33,611 nt of DNA from Rhodospirillales bacterium (GTDB lineage Bacteria; Pseudomonadota; Alphaproteobacteria; Rhodospirillales; Magnetospirillaceae). The stretch is taken from positions 1 to 33,611 of the forward strand of contig JAATGN010000237.1 of NCBI GenBank assembly GCA_015654615.1, in the 5' to 3' direction. This document shows positions 22,506-31,034 of the stretch, in pieces (position 1 is the first letter of the stretch; the number at the start of each line of letters is the position of its first letter). The position numbers and the translations under genes are program-made. The notes beneath the pieces are model-generated. The model did not search any database. It saw only the letters and a list, made by a program, of their open reading frames with translations, and was not told the DNA's origin.

Positions 22506-23423
22506 TTATCGCGCTCCGCCGTCGGCCGGAGCCGCCGGCTGTTCCAGCGAGCTTATCAGGTTCGTGCGGCTGGTCGTGAGATGGGCCACCATCGCCCGCG
22601 TGGCCGCGGCGATGTCCTGCTCGCTCAGGGCTTCGAGAATGACCAGATGTTCCTGGATGGCCACCGTATTGTGAAATAGTTCATCCTGAACGTTCCACTT
22701 ATAGTGGTAGTAAAAGACAAAGGAGACGATATCCAGGAAATCCGCCGCGAATCTGTTCTTCAGGCCGGAGATGACGAAGGCGTGAAACTCGCGATCCAGC
22801 GTGCGGAAATCCTTGTATTTTCGCTCCATGTCGCCGAGAAGGTCTTCATGTTTGGCGAGCAGGCCGCGGACTGTCTGACGCCATTCGCCGCCGGCCGCCG
22901 GTTTGAGGCGCTTGATGGCCTCCAGTTCGATCATATGGCGCATATCGGCGACTTCATTGGCGAAATCGACATGCAGGCCGAGGAGTTTCCATCCGCCGCG
23001 CGGTCGTCTCTCGACCATATGGAACCGGGAAAAACCGATGAGAAATTCCCGGACCGAAGCCGTGCTGACGCCGCTGTCGCGGGCGAGGTCGGTTTCGGAG
23101 AATTCCCGTCCCGGCCCCCAGTCGCCCTGCCGCATCCGCTCCATCAGGACCTGCTCGATCGAGTCGTGCGGACTCATGGTCTGCCTGCCGCTGAAGTAAT
23201 CGGTGCTCTTGGGCCGGTGGGGCAGGAGGATGTTCCTGCCGTCCCTGACGATGACCCCTTGAGCCTCGAGATGGGCCAGCGCCGCGCGGATGGTGGTGCG
23301 GCTGACGTCGAGCCTCCGCGACAATTCGCTTTCCGAAGCGCGGAATTGCGAGGCCGATTCCTTGGAAAACAGGTCGAGCAGGGAATTGGTCGTCCGTTTC
23401 AGAAGGCTGTTCGATTTGGGCAT
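22506..23423 (-). CDS. GntR-family (FCD) regulator with two winged-helix segments
   Basis: A 305-residue regulator, longer than the usual ~230. The N-terminal helix-turn-helix is SELSRRLDVSRTTIRAALAH (about 33-52). A second HTH-like segment is ETDLARDSGVSTASVREFLI (about 109-128), preceded by EQVLMERMRQGDWGPGREF, which itself looks like the start of a GntR DNA-binding domain. The FCD effector domain follows (about 150-290), with histidines in REFHAFV and VAIQEH as metal-ligand candidates. FCD regulators respond to organic acids. It is divergent from the Ldh_2 dehydrogenase and MFS genes, which it most likely controls. Confidence 0.85.
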   Translation of the reverse strand: MPKSNSLLKRTTNSLLDLFSKESASQFRASESELSRRLDVSRTTIRAALAHLEAQGVIVRDGRNILLPHRPKSTDYFSGRQTMSPHDSIEQVLMERMRQGDWGPGREFSETDLARDSGVSTASVREFLIGFSRFHMVERRPRGGWKLLGLHVDFANEVADMRHMIELEAIKRLKPAAGGEWRQTVRGLLAKHEDLLGDMERKYKDFRTLDREFHAFVISGLKNRFAADFLDIVSFVFYYHYKWNVQDELFHNTVAIQEHLVILEALSEQDIAAATRAMVAHLTTSRTNLISSLEQPAAPADGGAR

Positions 23424-23474
23424 GGGCTTCCGAAGGTTGGCCGCGCACCTTTGTCGCGATTCCCTTCATACCAC

Positions 23475-23510
23475 AAACGGTCCCTTATCGATAAAAAACA
23501 TTTTCCGTTT
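23475..23510. promoter_or_regulatory. Candidate GntR operator region
   Basis: The gap between the divergent GntR and Ldh_2 genes holds the exact palindrome TTATCGATAA (23485-23494), flanked by AAACGG (23475-23480) and CCGTTT (23505-23510), an inverted pair. It is directly upstream of the predicted Ldh_2 promoter. Confidence 0.35.
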
Positions 23511-23536
23511 GACTTGCCCGGGTGCCTGCCTAGTAT
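23509..23536 (+). promoter_or_regulatory. Predicted sigma-70 promoter of the Ldh_2/MFS unit
   Basis: TTGACT (23509-23514) and TAGTAT (23531-23536) are separated by 16 bp, about 80 bp upstream of the Ldh_2 start. Confidence 0.5.
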
Positions 23537-23614
23537 CGGGAAAAAGCGGGTTCGGCCGGCGGTCGTTCGCGCCGATGGGGTGTGTGACGATTGCGGATCG
23601 GAAGGGGTGGAAAG

Positions 23615-24709
23615 ATGGAAGAGTTCAACGGCGTGCGATGCCATGGCGAGGCGGTCGAAGCCTTCGTGAAATCCCTGGTCGTCGGCGCCGGAGCGTCCGA
23701 GGAGAGCGCCGCCGCGGTGGCCCGCGCGCTGACCGACGCCTCCATGCGCGCCGTCGATACCCATGGCGTCCGGCTGACGCCGCATTATTTGCGGGGCCTG
23801 AAGGCCGGACGCATCAAGACGACGCCCTCGGTCCGCATCGACCGCCTGGCGCCGGGCATCGTCCATGTCGATGCGGACGACGGGCTGGGACATCTGGCCA
23901 GCTATCGGGGCATCGAGGCCGGTATCGCGGTGGCGCGGGAAAACGGGATGGCGGCGGTGTCGATCGGCAATTCCACCCATCATGGCGCCACCGGATGCTA
24001 TACGCTGGCCGCCGCCCGCCAGGGGTTCGCGGCGCTGGGCATGACCAATGCCGATGCCATCGTCGCCCCGCATGACGGCGTGAAGGCCTTCTTCGGGACC
24101 AATCCCATCAGTTTCGCCGTGCCGGTGACCGAAGGCCAGCCGCTGCTGCTCGATATGGCGACCAGCAGCATTCCCCTCAACCGCGTGCTCCTGCGCCGCG
24201 ATACGGGGGCGCCGCTGCCGCCGGAAGTGGCGATCGACGGCGACGGAGCCATGACCACCGATCCGTTCGCGGCGGCGGCCCTGGTGCCGCTGGGCGGCGC
24301 CAATTACGGATACAAGGGGGCCGGTCTGGCGGTCATGGTGGATCTGTTGTGCTCGGCCTTCACCGGCATGCTGCACGGTGCGCAATTGCCGTCTTTCGCC
24401 GGGGACAATGTGACCTGGCCGGCCCGGCTGGGACATTTCTTCATCATCTTCGACACCAAGGCCTTCCAACCGCAGCAGGCTTTCGCCGAGCGCATCGTCG
24501 CGTTCCTGGCCGATCTGCGGGCTCAACCGGCCCGGCCGGGCGAAAGAGTCATGGCCCCCGGCGATCCGGAATGGGAAGCCCTGGCCGACCGCACGGCGAA
24601 CGGCATGCCGATCGACGCGGCGACCTGGGATGTTTTGGGCGCCTTCGCCAAGGCTTATGGATGCGTCCCGCCGGCGGTGATCGCGACGGCGACCGCCCAT
24701 AGGGACTGA
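23615..24709 (+). CDS. Malate/L-lactate dehydrogenase family (Ldh_2) oxidoreductase
   Basis: A 364-residue NAD(P)-dependent 2-hydroxyacid dehydrogenase of the Ldh_2 family (YlbC/YiaK/ComC/SlcC relatives). The catalytic H50 is in VDTHGVRLTPHYL; SIGNSTHHGATGCYTLAA, GTNPISFAVP, LLDMATSS and GGANYGYKGAGLAVMVDLL are the family landmarks. Members reduce or oxidise malate, ureidoglycolate, diketogulonate or (R)-sulfolactate. The last would fit the sulfonate genes elsewhere in the window, but nothing in the local unit demands it. The ATG at 23615 has a purine-rich GGGGTGGAAAG stretch upstream. It is followed by an MFS transporter after a hairpin, and is divergent from a GntR regulator. Confidence 0.87.
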   Translation: MEEFNGVRCHGEAVEAFVKSLVVGAGASEESAAAVARALTDASMRAVDTHGVRLTPHYLRGLKAGRIKTTPSVRIDRLAPGIVHVDADDGLGHLASYRGIEAGIAVARENGMAAVSIGNSTHHGATGCYTLAAARQGFAALGMTNADAIVAPHDGVKAFFGTNPISFAVPVTEGQPLLLDMATSSIPLNRVLLRRDTGAPLPPEVAIDGDGAMTTDPFAAAALVPLGGANYGYKGAGLAVMVDLLCSAFTGMLHGAQLPSFAGDNVTWPARLGHFFIIFDTKAFQPQQAFAERIVAFLADLRAQPARPGERVMAPGDPEWEALADRTANGMPIDAATWDVLGAFAKAYGCVPPAVIATATAHRD

Positions 24710-24738
24710 GCGTCCCGACCGGGCGGCTTGCCGTTCTT

Positions 24739-24782
24739 CTCAAATCTTCGCGTGCGACGCAGCATGCACGCGAAGATTTGAG
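24739..24782. terminator. Perfect 17-bp hairpin between Ldh_2 and MFS genes
   Basis: Arms 24739-24755 and 24766-24782 are exact reverse complements (CTCAAATCTTCGCGTGC) with a 10-bp loop. There is no strong T-run after it, so it may weaken or process the transcript between the two genes rather than end it. An insertion scar or a partial terminator is equally possible. Confidence 0.5.
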
Positions 24783-24824
24783 TCTTGCCGTGTCCAATAG
24801 AAAAACTCCACACAAGAGGTGATC

Positions 24825-26105
24825 GTGCCAAAAATACGTTGGGTCATGATTGGTATGTGCTTTTTAGCCAATGTCATCAACTATATCGATCGGGCAAATC
24901 TGGCAATTGCCGCGCCCAGCATCCGCACGGAATTGGGCCTCAACTCCGCCGAGATGGGATTGGTGCTGAGCGCGTTTTTCTGGACATATGCTTTCCTGCA
25001 ACTGCCGGCCGGATGGTTCATCGACAAGGTGGGCGTGCGGATCAGCCTGGCGCTGGCCGTCGGCTGGTGGTCGCTGTTCACCATGGCGACCGGGGTGTCC
25101 CGGGGTGTTTCACAACTCGTCGGCACGCGCCTGCTCCTGGGGGTGGGCGAAGCGGCGGCGATTCCGTCGTTTGCCAAAGTGGCCTTCAACTGGTTTCCAA
25201 GACGCGAGCGCGGCTTCGCCTGCAGCCTGTTCGATTGCGGTTCGCGGGTCGGGTCGGCCCTTTCGCTGCCTTTGGTGGCTTGGCTGATCGCCTCGGTGGG
25301 ATGGCGGGGATCGTTCCTCGTGACCGGGTTGCTGGGCATCGCCTGGACGCTGGCCTGGTGGTTCATCTATCGCGACCCGGAACGTTATCGGGCGATCGCC
25401 CCGGACGCCGTCGATGCCTTGCTGGCCGAACGCGGCACGCCGGTCAAGATCGATCCGGCGATCAGGATCTCGTGGCTGGACCTGTTCCGCTACCGGTCGA
25501 TCTGGGGCATCATGATCGGGATGTTCTGCCTCAATTTTGCGATCTATTTCTTCATTACATGGTTCCCCAGCTATCTGCTCCAGGTGCGGGGCTTTTCCCT
25601 GGCGTCGCTCGGCACCTTCGGCATGGTGCCGGCCCTGCTGGCCATTCCCGGCGGCTGGCTGGGCGGATATGTCTCCGACCTGCTCTTCAAACGGGGCTGG
25701 AGCGCCACCAGGGCGCGGAAAACCTGCCTGGTGGGCGGCATGCTGATGTCGTCCTCGATCGCCCTGTCGGTTTTCGTCGAAAGTCCGGCGGCCTGCGTGG
25801 CTTTTTTCGCCCTGGCTTACGCCAGCCTGTCGTTCGCCGGAGCGAATGTCTGGGTTCTGGTGGGTGAGGTGGCGCCGACGCCGGGGCATGTCGCCTCGAT
25901 CGGCGGCATCCAGAATTTCGCCGGCAATCTGGCCGGAATCATCATCACGACATTCACCGGCGTCATGCTGACGATCACCAAGGGTTCGTTCATCGTGCCG
26001 CTGTCCGTCGCCGGCGCCCTCTGCCTCGTCGGGGCTTTTTCCTATCTCTTCATCGTCGGCAAGATCGAACCGCTTCCCTTGTTGCCGCCGCGCTCGGCGA
26101 AATAA
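24825..26105 (+). CDS. MFS transporter, anion:cation symporter (GudP/ExuT/tartrate-like) family
   Basis: A 426-residue inner-membrane protein with twelve predicted hydrophobic segments. The first block, MIGMCFLANVINYIDRANLA, contains the NYIDR motif typical of the anion:cation symporter family (hexuronate, glucarate, tartrate, phthalate). FIDKVGVRISLA corresponds to the loop 2-3 motif. The central loop runs about 185-225. The GTG at 24825 has AGAGG 5-6 bp upstream; the GTG at 24819 overlaps that site. The gene likely takes up the organic acid acted on by the Ldh_2 dehydrogenase, under the divergent GntR regulator. The exact substrate is unknown. Confidence 0.9.
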   Translation: MPKIRWVMIGMCFLANVINYIDRANLAIAAPSIRTELGLNSAEMGLVLSAFFWTYAFLQLPAGWFIDKVGVRISLALAVGWWSLFTMATGVSRGVSQLVGTRLLLGVGEAAAIPSFAKVAFNWFPRRERGFACSLFDCGSRVGSALSLPLVAWLIASVGWRGSFLVTGLLGIAWTLAWWFIYRDPERYRAIAPDAVDALLAERGTPVKIDPAIRISWLDLFRYRSIWGIMIGMFCLNFAIYFFITWFPSYLLQVRGFSLASLGTFGMVPALLAIPGGWLGGYVSDLLFKRGWSATRARKTCLVGGMLMSSSIALSVFVESPAACVAFFALAYASLSFAGANVWVLVGEVAPTPGHVASIGGIQNFAGNLAGIIITTFTGVMLTITKGSFIVPLSVAGALCLVGAFSYLFIVGKIEPLPLLPPRSAK

Positions 26106-26368
26106 AGGGACGCTTGGGGAAGAAGGGAAGGCGACGGTGGTTTCGTCCGCGGCTCGAATTCGGGTGCGGACAAGACACAGCCGGGACGTCCCTTTTTTCC
26201 CGGCGGCTCGGCAGGAATTTCCGCAAAGCGCCGCCGCCATCGGGCACTTATTGCCTGGCGCGGCCCGAAAACGCCTTTGGAACGGCTGAATTTCGCGAAT
26301 TTTCGCGGTATGGATCTTGCTTGGTTGCGGCCGGTGGGAAGCAGGACCCGATAACCGTGGAGATGAAA

Positions 26369-27028
26369 ATGGTTAGCAGTGTAACCGGGCAGCAATCCCT
26401 CGCTCTTTTGCAGCAATATATGCTTCAGCAGCAGACGGCTGACGGCGCGACGACGACGACAGCGACGACGACGACGACGGAATCGTCCGGCACCACCACC
26501 CCGTCTTCAAGCGGCGCGACCGCTTCCGTCGAATCCGGGCCGAGCACCTTCCAATCGCTCGCCTCCGATCTGCAGGCCTTTCTGCTGCAGCAACAGCAGA
26601 ACGGCGGGGCGGACACGTCGTCCGGTTCGGCATCCACGACGGCGGCCGGCGATGACGGCGCCGCCGCCGGGCAGGTCTCCGGCGGCCACCATCACCGCGC
26701 GGCGCCGGCCGGCGGGCAATCGGATGCGGCAGGCGCGGCGGGCTCGTCCTCGACGCCGGCCACCGTCGTCACCCAGGTCAATCTCGACGGTTCGACCTCG
26801 ACGATCACCACCAACCCCGACGGTACGCAAACGACGACGACGACGCCGGCCGCCGCCACCGACGCTGCGAAGGCAAGCGCCTCGTCTTCCAATGCGTCGG
26901 CTCCCAATGCGTCGGCGACGTCCGCCGATCCCATGCAGGCCTTGACCAACGATATCGCATTGAAGCTGATGCGGAATTTTCTGTCGGGCGCCGCCGCCGG
27001 AACCCAGCCGCCTTCGCCCATCGGCTGA
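26369..27028 (+). CDS. Thr/Ser/Ala-rich low-complexity protein, unknown function
   Basis: A 219-residue protein I do not recognise. Two short Gln-rich amphipathic helices (SLALLQQYMLQQQ near the N-terminus, FQSLASDLQAFLLQQQQ around 60-76) are separated by Thr/Ser runs encoded by ACG repeats (26447-26478). After a GGHHHRAAP stretch and a VTQVNLDGSTSTITTNPDGTQ segment (a beta-like repeat), a final helix DPMQALTNDIALKLMRNFLSG closes the chain. There is no signal peptide. The ATG at 26369 has GGAG 6 bp upstream; an ATG at 26363 sits on that site. The composition resembles alphaproteobacterial secreted or flagellar-associated linker proteins, but this is only a likeness. Confidence 0.6.
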   Translation: MVSSVTGQQSLALLQQYMLQQQTADGATTTTATTTTTESSGTTTPSSSGATASVESGPSTFQSLASDLQAFLLQQQQNGGADTSSGSASTTAAGDDGAAAGQVSGGHHHRAAPAGGQSDAAGAAGSSSTPATVVTQVNLDGSTSTITTNPDGTQTTTTTPAAATDAAKASASSSNASAPNASATSADPMQALTNDIALKLMRNFLSGAAAGTQPPSPIG

Positions 27029-27491
27029 GCGGATTCGAATTCACTTCAGCCCAGTGGGGCGGGCCTCCGCGCCCGCCTTTTCTGGCGCGCCACCGGGTAA
27101 ACTTGAAGGAATCATCCCTCCACGGTGGGACGCCGAACCTTCCGACCGAGCCAATCCGCCGGAGCGGTTTGCGGCCAAACGGGATCGATCCCCGTACCGT
27201 CATCCCGGCGAAAAAGCTTGTGAAGCAAAGGAAAGTGGCACCGGCGTCCCTGCCGGTGTCCGCCGCTTGTGCGGCGGAAACGTTCCCGTCAAGATCGGTC
27301 CATCGGCCGCTCTTGCGCTGCCGGCTTCGCCGGCACACCGGCAAGGACGCCGGTGCCATTGGGATTATTTCACAAGCTCGAAAGCGGGAATCCGGGAGTC
27401 TCGGAAACGCCCGTGGAGTGCCCCCTGGATTCCGGCTGATCAAAGGGAATGACGAGATAAGGTGAGCGATCCAATATGAACGCAAACCGCT
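27029..27491. other. Gene-free stretch holding a nested repeat element
   Basis: About 460 bp between the low-complexity protein and the convergent GNAT gene. It contains the second GTGGCACCGG element (27234-27358) and no credible reading frame; the apparent frames here run through the repeat. Confidence 0.55.
27234..27358. repeat. Nested inverted-repeat element, GTGGCACCGG family (copy 2)
   Basis: The left arm from 27234 to 27258 pairs with 27336-27358 with one mismatch. The inner stem TCCGCCGC/GCGGCGGA (27259-27266, 27271-27278) is identical to that at 9150-9169. A further GC-rich hairpin (GCCGGC..GCCGGC, about 27320-27334) lies before the right arm. The centre is longer than in copy 1. Confidence 0.75.
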
Positions 27492-28040
27492 CTAGGTCAC
27501 CGACAGCGACGGCGTCGCATTCGTTCGCGTCGGATGATTGATCGCCATCACGACGACGTCGACCCATTGGCCGTCGATGAAGACCGCCTTGCGCAGCACG
27601 CCTTCCTGCTCGAAACCGGCGGCGGCATAAATGCCGATCGCCCTTCCGTTGGTCTGGAACACGGTCAGTCCGATCCGGCTGAGATTCAAATGGTTCCAGC
27701 AGTAGGATTGGGCGAGAGCCAAGGCCTCCCGCCCGTAGCCGTGGCCGCGATTGACCGCGTCGCCGATCCTGATCGATATCATCGCCGAACGATGGACGGG
27801 GTCGATGTTGGTGATCTGGATATAGCCGACGATGGCCGGGGCGCCGTTCTTGCGAATTGCAAAGACGACCATCGCGCCGTTTTTGCCGATGTTCAGCCAA
27901 TACTCCTGCTGGCTTCGCCAATCGGCCGGCCGATAGACGTCGTTCAGCCGGGCGGCCTCTTTATCATTTGCCCAGCGAAAGAGCGATTCGAAGTCGGTGG
28001 GAAGAATGGGGCCTAATGTCACCAATGTTCCGCTGATCAT
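27492..28040 (-). CDS. GNAT family N-acetyltransferase (RimJ/RimL-like)
   Basis: A 182-residue acetyltransferase. Motif A, the acetyl-CoA pyrophosphate loop, is IRIGDAVNRGHGYGREAL (about 90-107, R-x-x-G-x-G type). The preceding strand is IVGYIQITNIDPVHRSA, and the C-terminal IGLTVFQTNGRAIGIYAAAGF carries the usual N and Y residues. Such enzymes acetylate protein N-termini, amino acids or antibiotics; the substrate is unknown. The ATG at 28040 is 11 bp after an AGGTG site. It is a single gene with ~260 bp of non-coding DNA upstream (28041-28298), where I see nothing clear. Confidence 0.87.
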   Translation of the reverse strand: MISGTLVTLGPILPTDFESLFRWANDKEAARLNDVYRPADWRSQQEYWLNIGKNGAMVVFAIRKNGAPAIVGYIQITNIDPVHRSAMISIRIGDAVNRGHGYGREALALAQSYCWNHLNLSRIGLTVFQTNGRAIGIYAAAGFEQEGVLRKAVFIDGQWVDVVVMAINHPTRTNATPSLSVT

Positions 28041-28298
28041 GGAGATGTTTCACCTCGAGGCAATTCGCGCTTTTCCGCTCCGCCAGGCCGATGATGATGG
28101 CGGCGGCGAATTTCACCGGTATGACGGCGAGGGGGGAAATGTGTAACGGATTGTTGCGGCCCGTCGTTTCGGATAATGAGGCGGTCGGCCTGGAAAGCGC
28201 ATGGCAAGCCATGCCTTTGAATATCGGAGCGGTTTGATCGGGTTTGCCGGCCCTGTGTCGGTCTCGGCCCGGGATGCGCGGCGACGCGAGAAGTCGCG

Positions 28299-29195
28299 TT
28301 ACCGCTCTTCGACGAATGGCTGCGTGATCGGCAGGATCGAAGGGGCGGGCGAGGCTTCCGGCGCCGCTGGGCTTTTGGGCAATTCGGGGGGATTGGCCGG
28401 CGGCGATGCCGCGGCCGGCACCGCCGTGGGTGCCGCCGGGACGGCCGGGGCGGGCGACGGAGCCGACACCGCCGCCGGAACGCCATTCTGCGGCGAATTC
28501 GGCGGGATGTCGGGCGCCGATGGTGGAATGGCGGCCGGTGCGGCCGGGCTTGGTGGCGCCGGTGCGGCCGGCGCCGCGTCATTGGCCGGGGCGATCGCCG
28601 GTGGTGAGGCCGCAGCTGGGGACGGCGGGGGCGATGCCTCCACCTTTTCCTTGACCTCGACCACCTCTTTGGAAGCCGGCTTTTCCTTCGTCTCCGCCTT
28701 GTCCTTGGCGGCCGCCGGGGCTGGCTCGATGGTCACCGAATAATCGGCGATGATGCGGGCCTGGGCGCCGGTGATGACCAGCACCTTCTGGCCGAGCGGA
28801 ATCGGGGTCTCTTCGCGCTGGGTGACCGACAGCATCTCGCCGTTGGGTTTGCGGACGATATATTCCCATCCGGTGGTATCGCCGGTGGTGTGTTCGAGCG
28901 TCGTGCCGACCAGGCCGCCGAACATGGTGCCGCCGACGGTTCCCAGCGCCGAACTGATGTTGCTGGCCCCGACCTGCGATCCGAGAACGCCGCCGGCCGC
29001 GCCGCCGGCCACGGCGCCGACGGTGCCGCTGGCGCTGATCGCCACTTCGCGGAAGCCGACGACGACCCCCGGTTCAACCTTGTTGGCTTGCTGAACGGCG
29101 GTGCTGGCATAGGTATTCGGAGAATAATCGGGCGCACAGCCGCCCAGGCCGGAAAGGACGATGGCCGACAAACCGAACGTGAGAAATCTGAACAA
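28299..29195 (-). CDS. Glycine-zipper outer-membrane lipoprotein (SlyB/PcpA-like) with Pro/Ala-rich tail
   Basis: A 298-residue predicted lipoprotein. The signal sequence MFRFLTFGLSAIVLSG ends in the lipobox LGGC (C20). A glycine-zipper 2TM region follows (GTVGAVAGGAAGGVLGSQVG and GTVGGTMFGGLVGTTLEH, about 57-104), then a small beta domain GWEYIVRKPNGEMLSVTQREE, as in SlyB/17-kDa antigens. Residues ~160-298 are a Lys/Glu segment and a long Pro/Ala repeat, probably spanning the periplasm or peptidoglycan; this tail is not normal for SlyB. The start is TTG at 29195 with AGGGA 9 bp upstream; no in-frame ATG exists nearby. It probably helps envelope integrity, by family analogy. Confidence 0.82.
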   Translation of the reverse strand: MFRFLTFGLSAIVLSGLGGCAPDYSPNTYASTAVQQANKVEPGVVVGFREVAISASGTVGAVAGGAAGGVLGSQVGASNISSALGTVGGTMFGGLVGTTLEHTTGDTTGWEYIVRKPNGEMLSVTQREETPIPLGQKVLVITGAQARIIADYSVTIEPAPAAAKDKAETKEKPASKEVVEVKEKVEASPPPSPAAASPPAIAPANDAAPAAPAPPSPAAPAAIPPSAPDIPPNSPQNGVPAAVSAPSPAPAVPAAPTAVPAAASPPANPPELPKSPAAPEASPAPSILPITQPFVEER

Positions 29196-29400
29196 CAGGC
29201 ACCATCCCTTGTCAAAGGGTCGCTCAAGTCATAAGGGATCCGGACTGTCCTGTCACTCGGCTTTTTTGTGGAGAAAGGGCCGTCAAAACGCCACATTTCC
29301 CGTCATGCCCGATGAGCTTGCGGGAGAACTGGCGCCAGATCCTGAGGTTTGATATCGCCGCCGCTCCGCTCACCGCGCGAACCCAGGCGCCGTTCGGGCT

Positions 29401-29436
29401 CAAGGGCCTGGATCGGTCGTTACGTCCAGGCCCTTG
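29401..29436. terminator. Hairpin downstream of the MFS gene
   Basis: CAAGGGCCTGGA (29401-29412) and its exact complement (29425-29436) enclose a 12-bp loop, 24 bp past the MFS stop on the minus strand. A terminator is likely, although the T-run is missing. Confidence 0.45.
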
Positions 29437-29459
29437 GCGGCGCCGCTTCGCCCGATGGT

Positions 29460-30866
29460 TCAGCGCCCCGGAGCGCCGTCCGGCACCTCCTCGGTTTCCA
29501 CGTAACCATACATCTCCGGCAGGATGAATTTCGCCGCCAGGAACCCGATCAGCGACAGGATCGACACGGCGAAGGTCGCCCCCGATTTGCCCAGCGCCTC
29601 GCTCACCATCGGGAAGACGAAGGCGCCGAAGAACGACGCCGCCTTGACGAAGACATAGCCGAAGCCGGAGGCGGTGGCCTTGAAGCGGGACGGCGCCACC
29701 ATCGAGCAGATCGTCATGCCGTTCGAGGCATCCCAATAATGCCCCCACATGAGGATGCAGGCACCGATGACGATGAGGATCTTCCAGTCGTACTGAAGGG
29801 CGAATCCGCCGATCATCAGACCCAGGAAGGCCAGCCCGTACCCCCACATCGCCAGACCGCGATGGCCGATCCTGGGGAGCATCAAGGGGGCGACAAAGCC
29901 GGAGAGCGTCGCCAGGCAGAAGATCAGGGCGGTGACGATGTTCGAACCGACGATGCTGCCGCTGGAGGACACGCCGACGCCGGAGAGCACCAGAATGACC
30001 GGCAGATAGAATCCCCAGGCGGTGAATTCCGCGCCCTGGCAGGCATTGGAGATCCAGCCGAAGATGGTGGCGCGACGCTTGATCGGGTCGGCCCAGATGA
30101 CCTTGAGGAAGTCGTTGAGTTTCGGCTTCTCGAGTTTCACGTCCTGATTGGGCAGCATGTCCAGCGGATCGTCGAACAACTGCCGGGAGACCTCCTTGGC
30201 GCGGACGAACTGCCCGCGCTGCAAGAGCGACAACGGCGTTTCGGGCAATTTCAACCGGCCGATCAGCAGGATGACCGCCGGAACCGCGCCCAGGGCCAGA
30301 GCGACGCGCCACAAGATGTCATGCGGCATGCCGGCCATATACATGATGGTGATGATGATGATCGCAAAGACCTCGCCCAGGCCGAACATGAATTGCCAGC
30401 GGCTGCCCATCTGTTCGCGCTTGCCCTTGGACATCGATTCCATGATGTAGGCGTATCCGTTGGAAATGTCGCTTCCCAGCGGAATGCCGATCAGCAGGCG
30501 CATGATGATGAGGTCCCAGATGTTTTGCGAAAACCCCTGGGCGAGCGCCAGCACGATGAACAGGACCATCGTCAGGATGAAGACCTTCTTGCGGCCGAGG
30601 CGGTCGGCGATGATGCCGCCCAGAAGGGCGCCGATGAGCGCGCCGCCTTGCACCGCCGCCGTGGCCAGCCCGAGCTGGGCGGCGGTCGGGTGATATTCCT
30701 CTCTGACGAAGATGAGAACGAAGGCGATCGCATAAAGGTCCCAGGCCTCGATCAGGATGGTCGAGATCATCATCCATCCGCCCGCGTTGCTCGAGGCCGT
30801 TCCCGGTTTGTTGAGCAATACCTGCGTCGCTTCGTCCGACAAACGCCGGATCGTCGTCTGGTCCAT
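29460..30866 (-). CDS. MFS transporter, metabolite/sugar:H+ symporter type
   Basis: A 468-residue inner-membrane carrier with twelve hydrophobic segments. It has IADRLGRKKVFI (loop 2-3 motif D-R-x-G-R-K), RLLIGIPLGSDISNGYAYIMES (helix 4-5 region), RLKLPETPLSLLQRGQF (PETP motif before the central loop, as in sugar-porter/metabolite symporters) and a cytoplasmic centre to ~265. The ATG at 30866 has GGGGAGG 5 bp upstream. It is divergent from a GntR regulator, so uptake of an organic acid or sugar under its control is likely; the substrate cannot be read. Confidence 0.9.
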   Translation of the reverse strand: MDQTTIRRLSDEATQVLLNKPGTASSNAGGWMMISTILIEAWDLYAIAFVLIFVREEYHPTAAQLGLATAAVQGGALIGALLGGIIADRLGRKKVFILTMVLFIVLALAQGFSQNIWDLIIMRLLIGIPLGSDISNGYAYIMESMSKGKREQMGSRWQFMFGLGEVFAIIIITIMYMAGMPHDILWRVALALGAVPAVILLIGRLKLPETPLSLLQRGQFVRAKEVSRQLFDDPLDMLPNQDVKLEKPKLNDFLKVIWADPIKRRATIFGWISNACQGAEFTAWGFYLPVILVLSGVGVSSSGSIVGSNIVTALIFCLATLSGFVAPLMLPRIGHRGLAMWGYGLAFLGLMIGGFALQYDWKILIVIGACILMWGHYWDASNGMTICSMVAPSRFKATASGFGYVFVKAASFFGAFVFPMVSEALGKSGATFAVSILSLIGFLAAKFILPEMYGYVETEEVPDGAPGR

Positions 30867-30951
30867 TCAAACCTCCCCTCGTTTGTGTCCGCCGTCGGTG
30901 TTTGCGGCAGTTTCTTCATGCTCGTCGCAGCGCGCCGAACATCAAGTCCGT

Positions 30952-30979
30952 ATGCTACCATGTTAGATCAGCTTTTCAA
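30952..30979 (-). promoter_or_regulatory. Predicted promoter of the MFS gene
   Basis: On the minus strand, TTGAAA (30979-30974) and TAGCAT (30957-30952) are spaced 16 bp apart, about 85 bp upstream of the MFS start. Confidence 0.45.
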
Positions 30980-31022
30980 GACGAAGCTTCTCTATGGCGA
31001 ATTGTAATTTATTTGTTTAATT

Positions 31023-31034
31023 TCAATATATTGA
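31023..31034. promoter_or_regulatory. Palindrome TCAATATATTGA
   Basis: A perfect 12-bp palindrome about 45 bp upstream of the MFS -35. It is a candidate operator for the divergent GntR regulator. Confidence 0.35.

Noticed and set aside
24819-24824. MFS start at GTG 24819
   Set aside because: It overlaps the AGAGG ribosome site that correctly positions GTG 24825.
26114-26368. N-terminal extension of the Thr/Ala-rich protein back to 26114
   Set aside because: The Arg/Gly-rich extra residues have no ribosome site and resemble translated non-coding DNA; the ATG at 26369 is preceded by GGAG.
27054-27465. Two short plus-strand open frames
   Set aside because: They are translations of the nested repeat element and its flanks, matching similar apparent frames near 9125.
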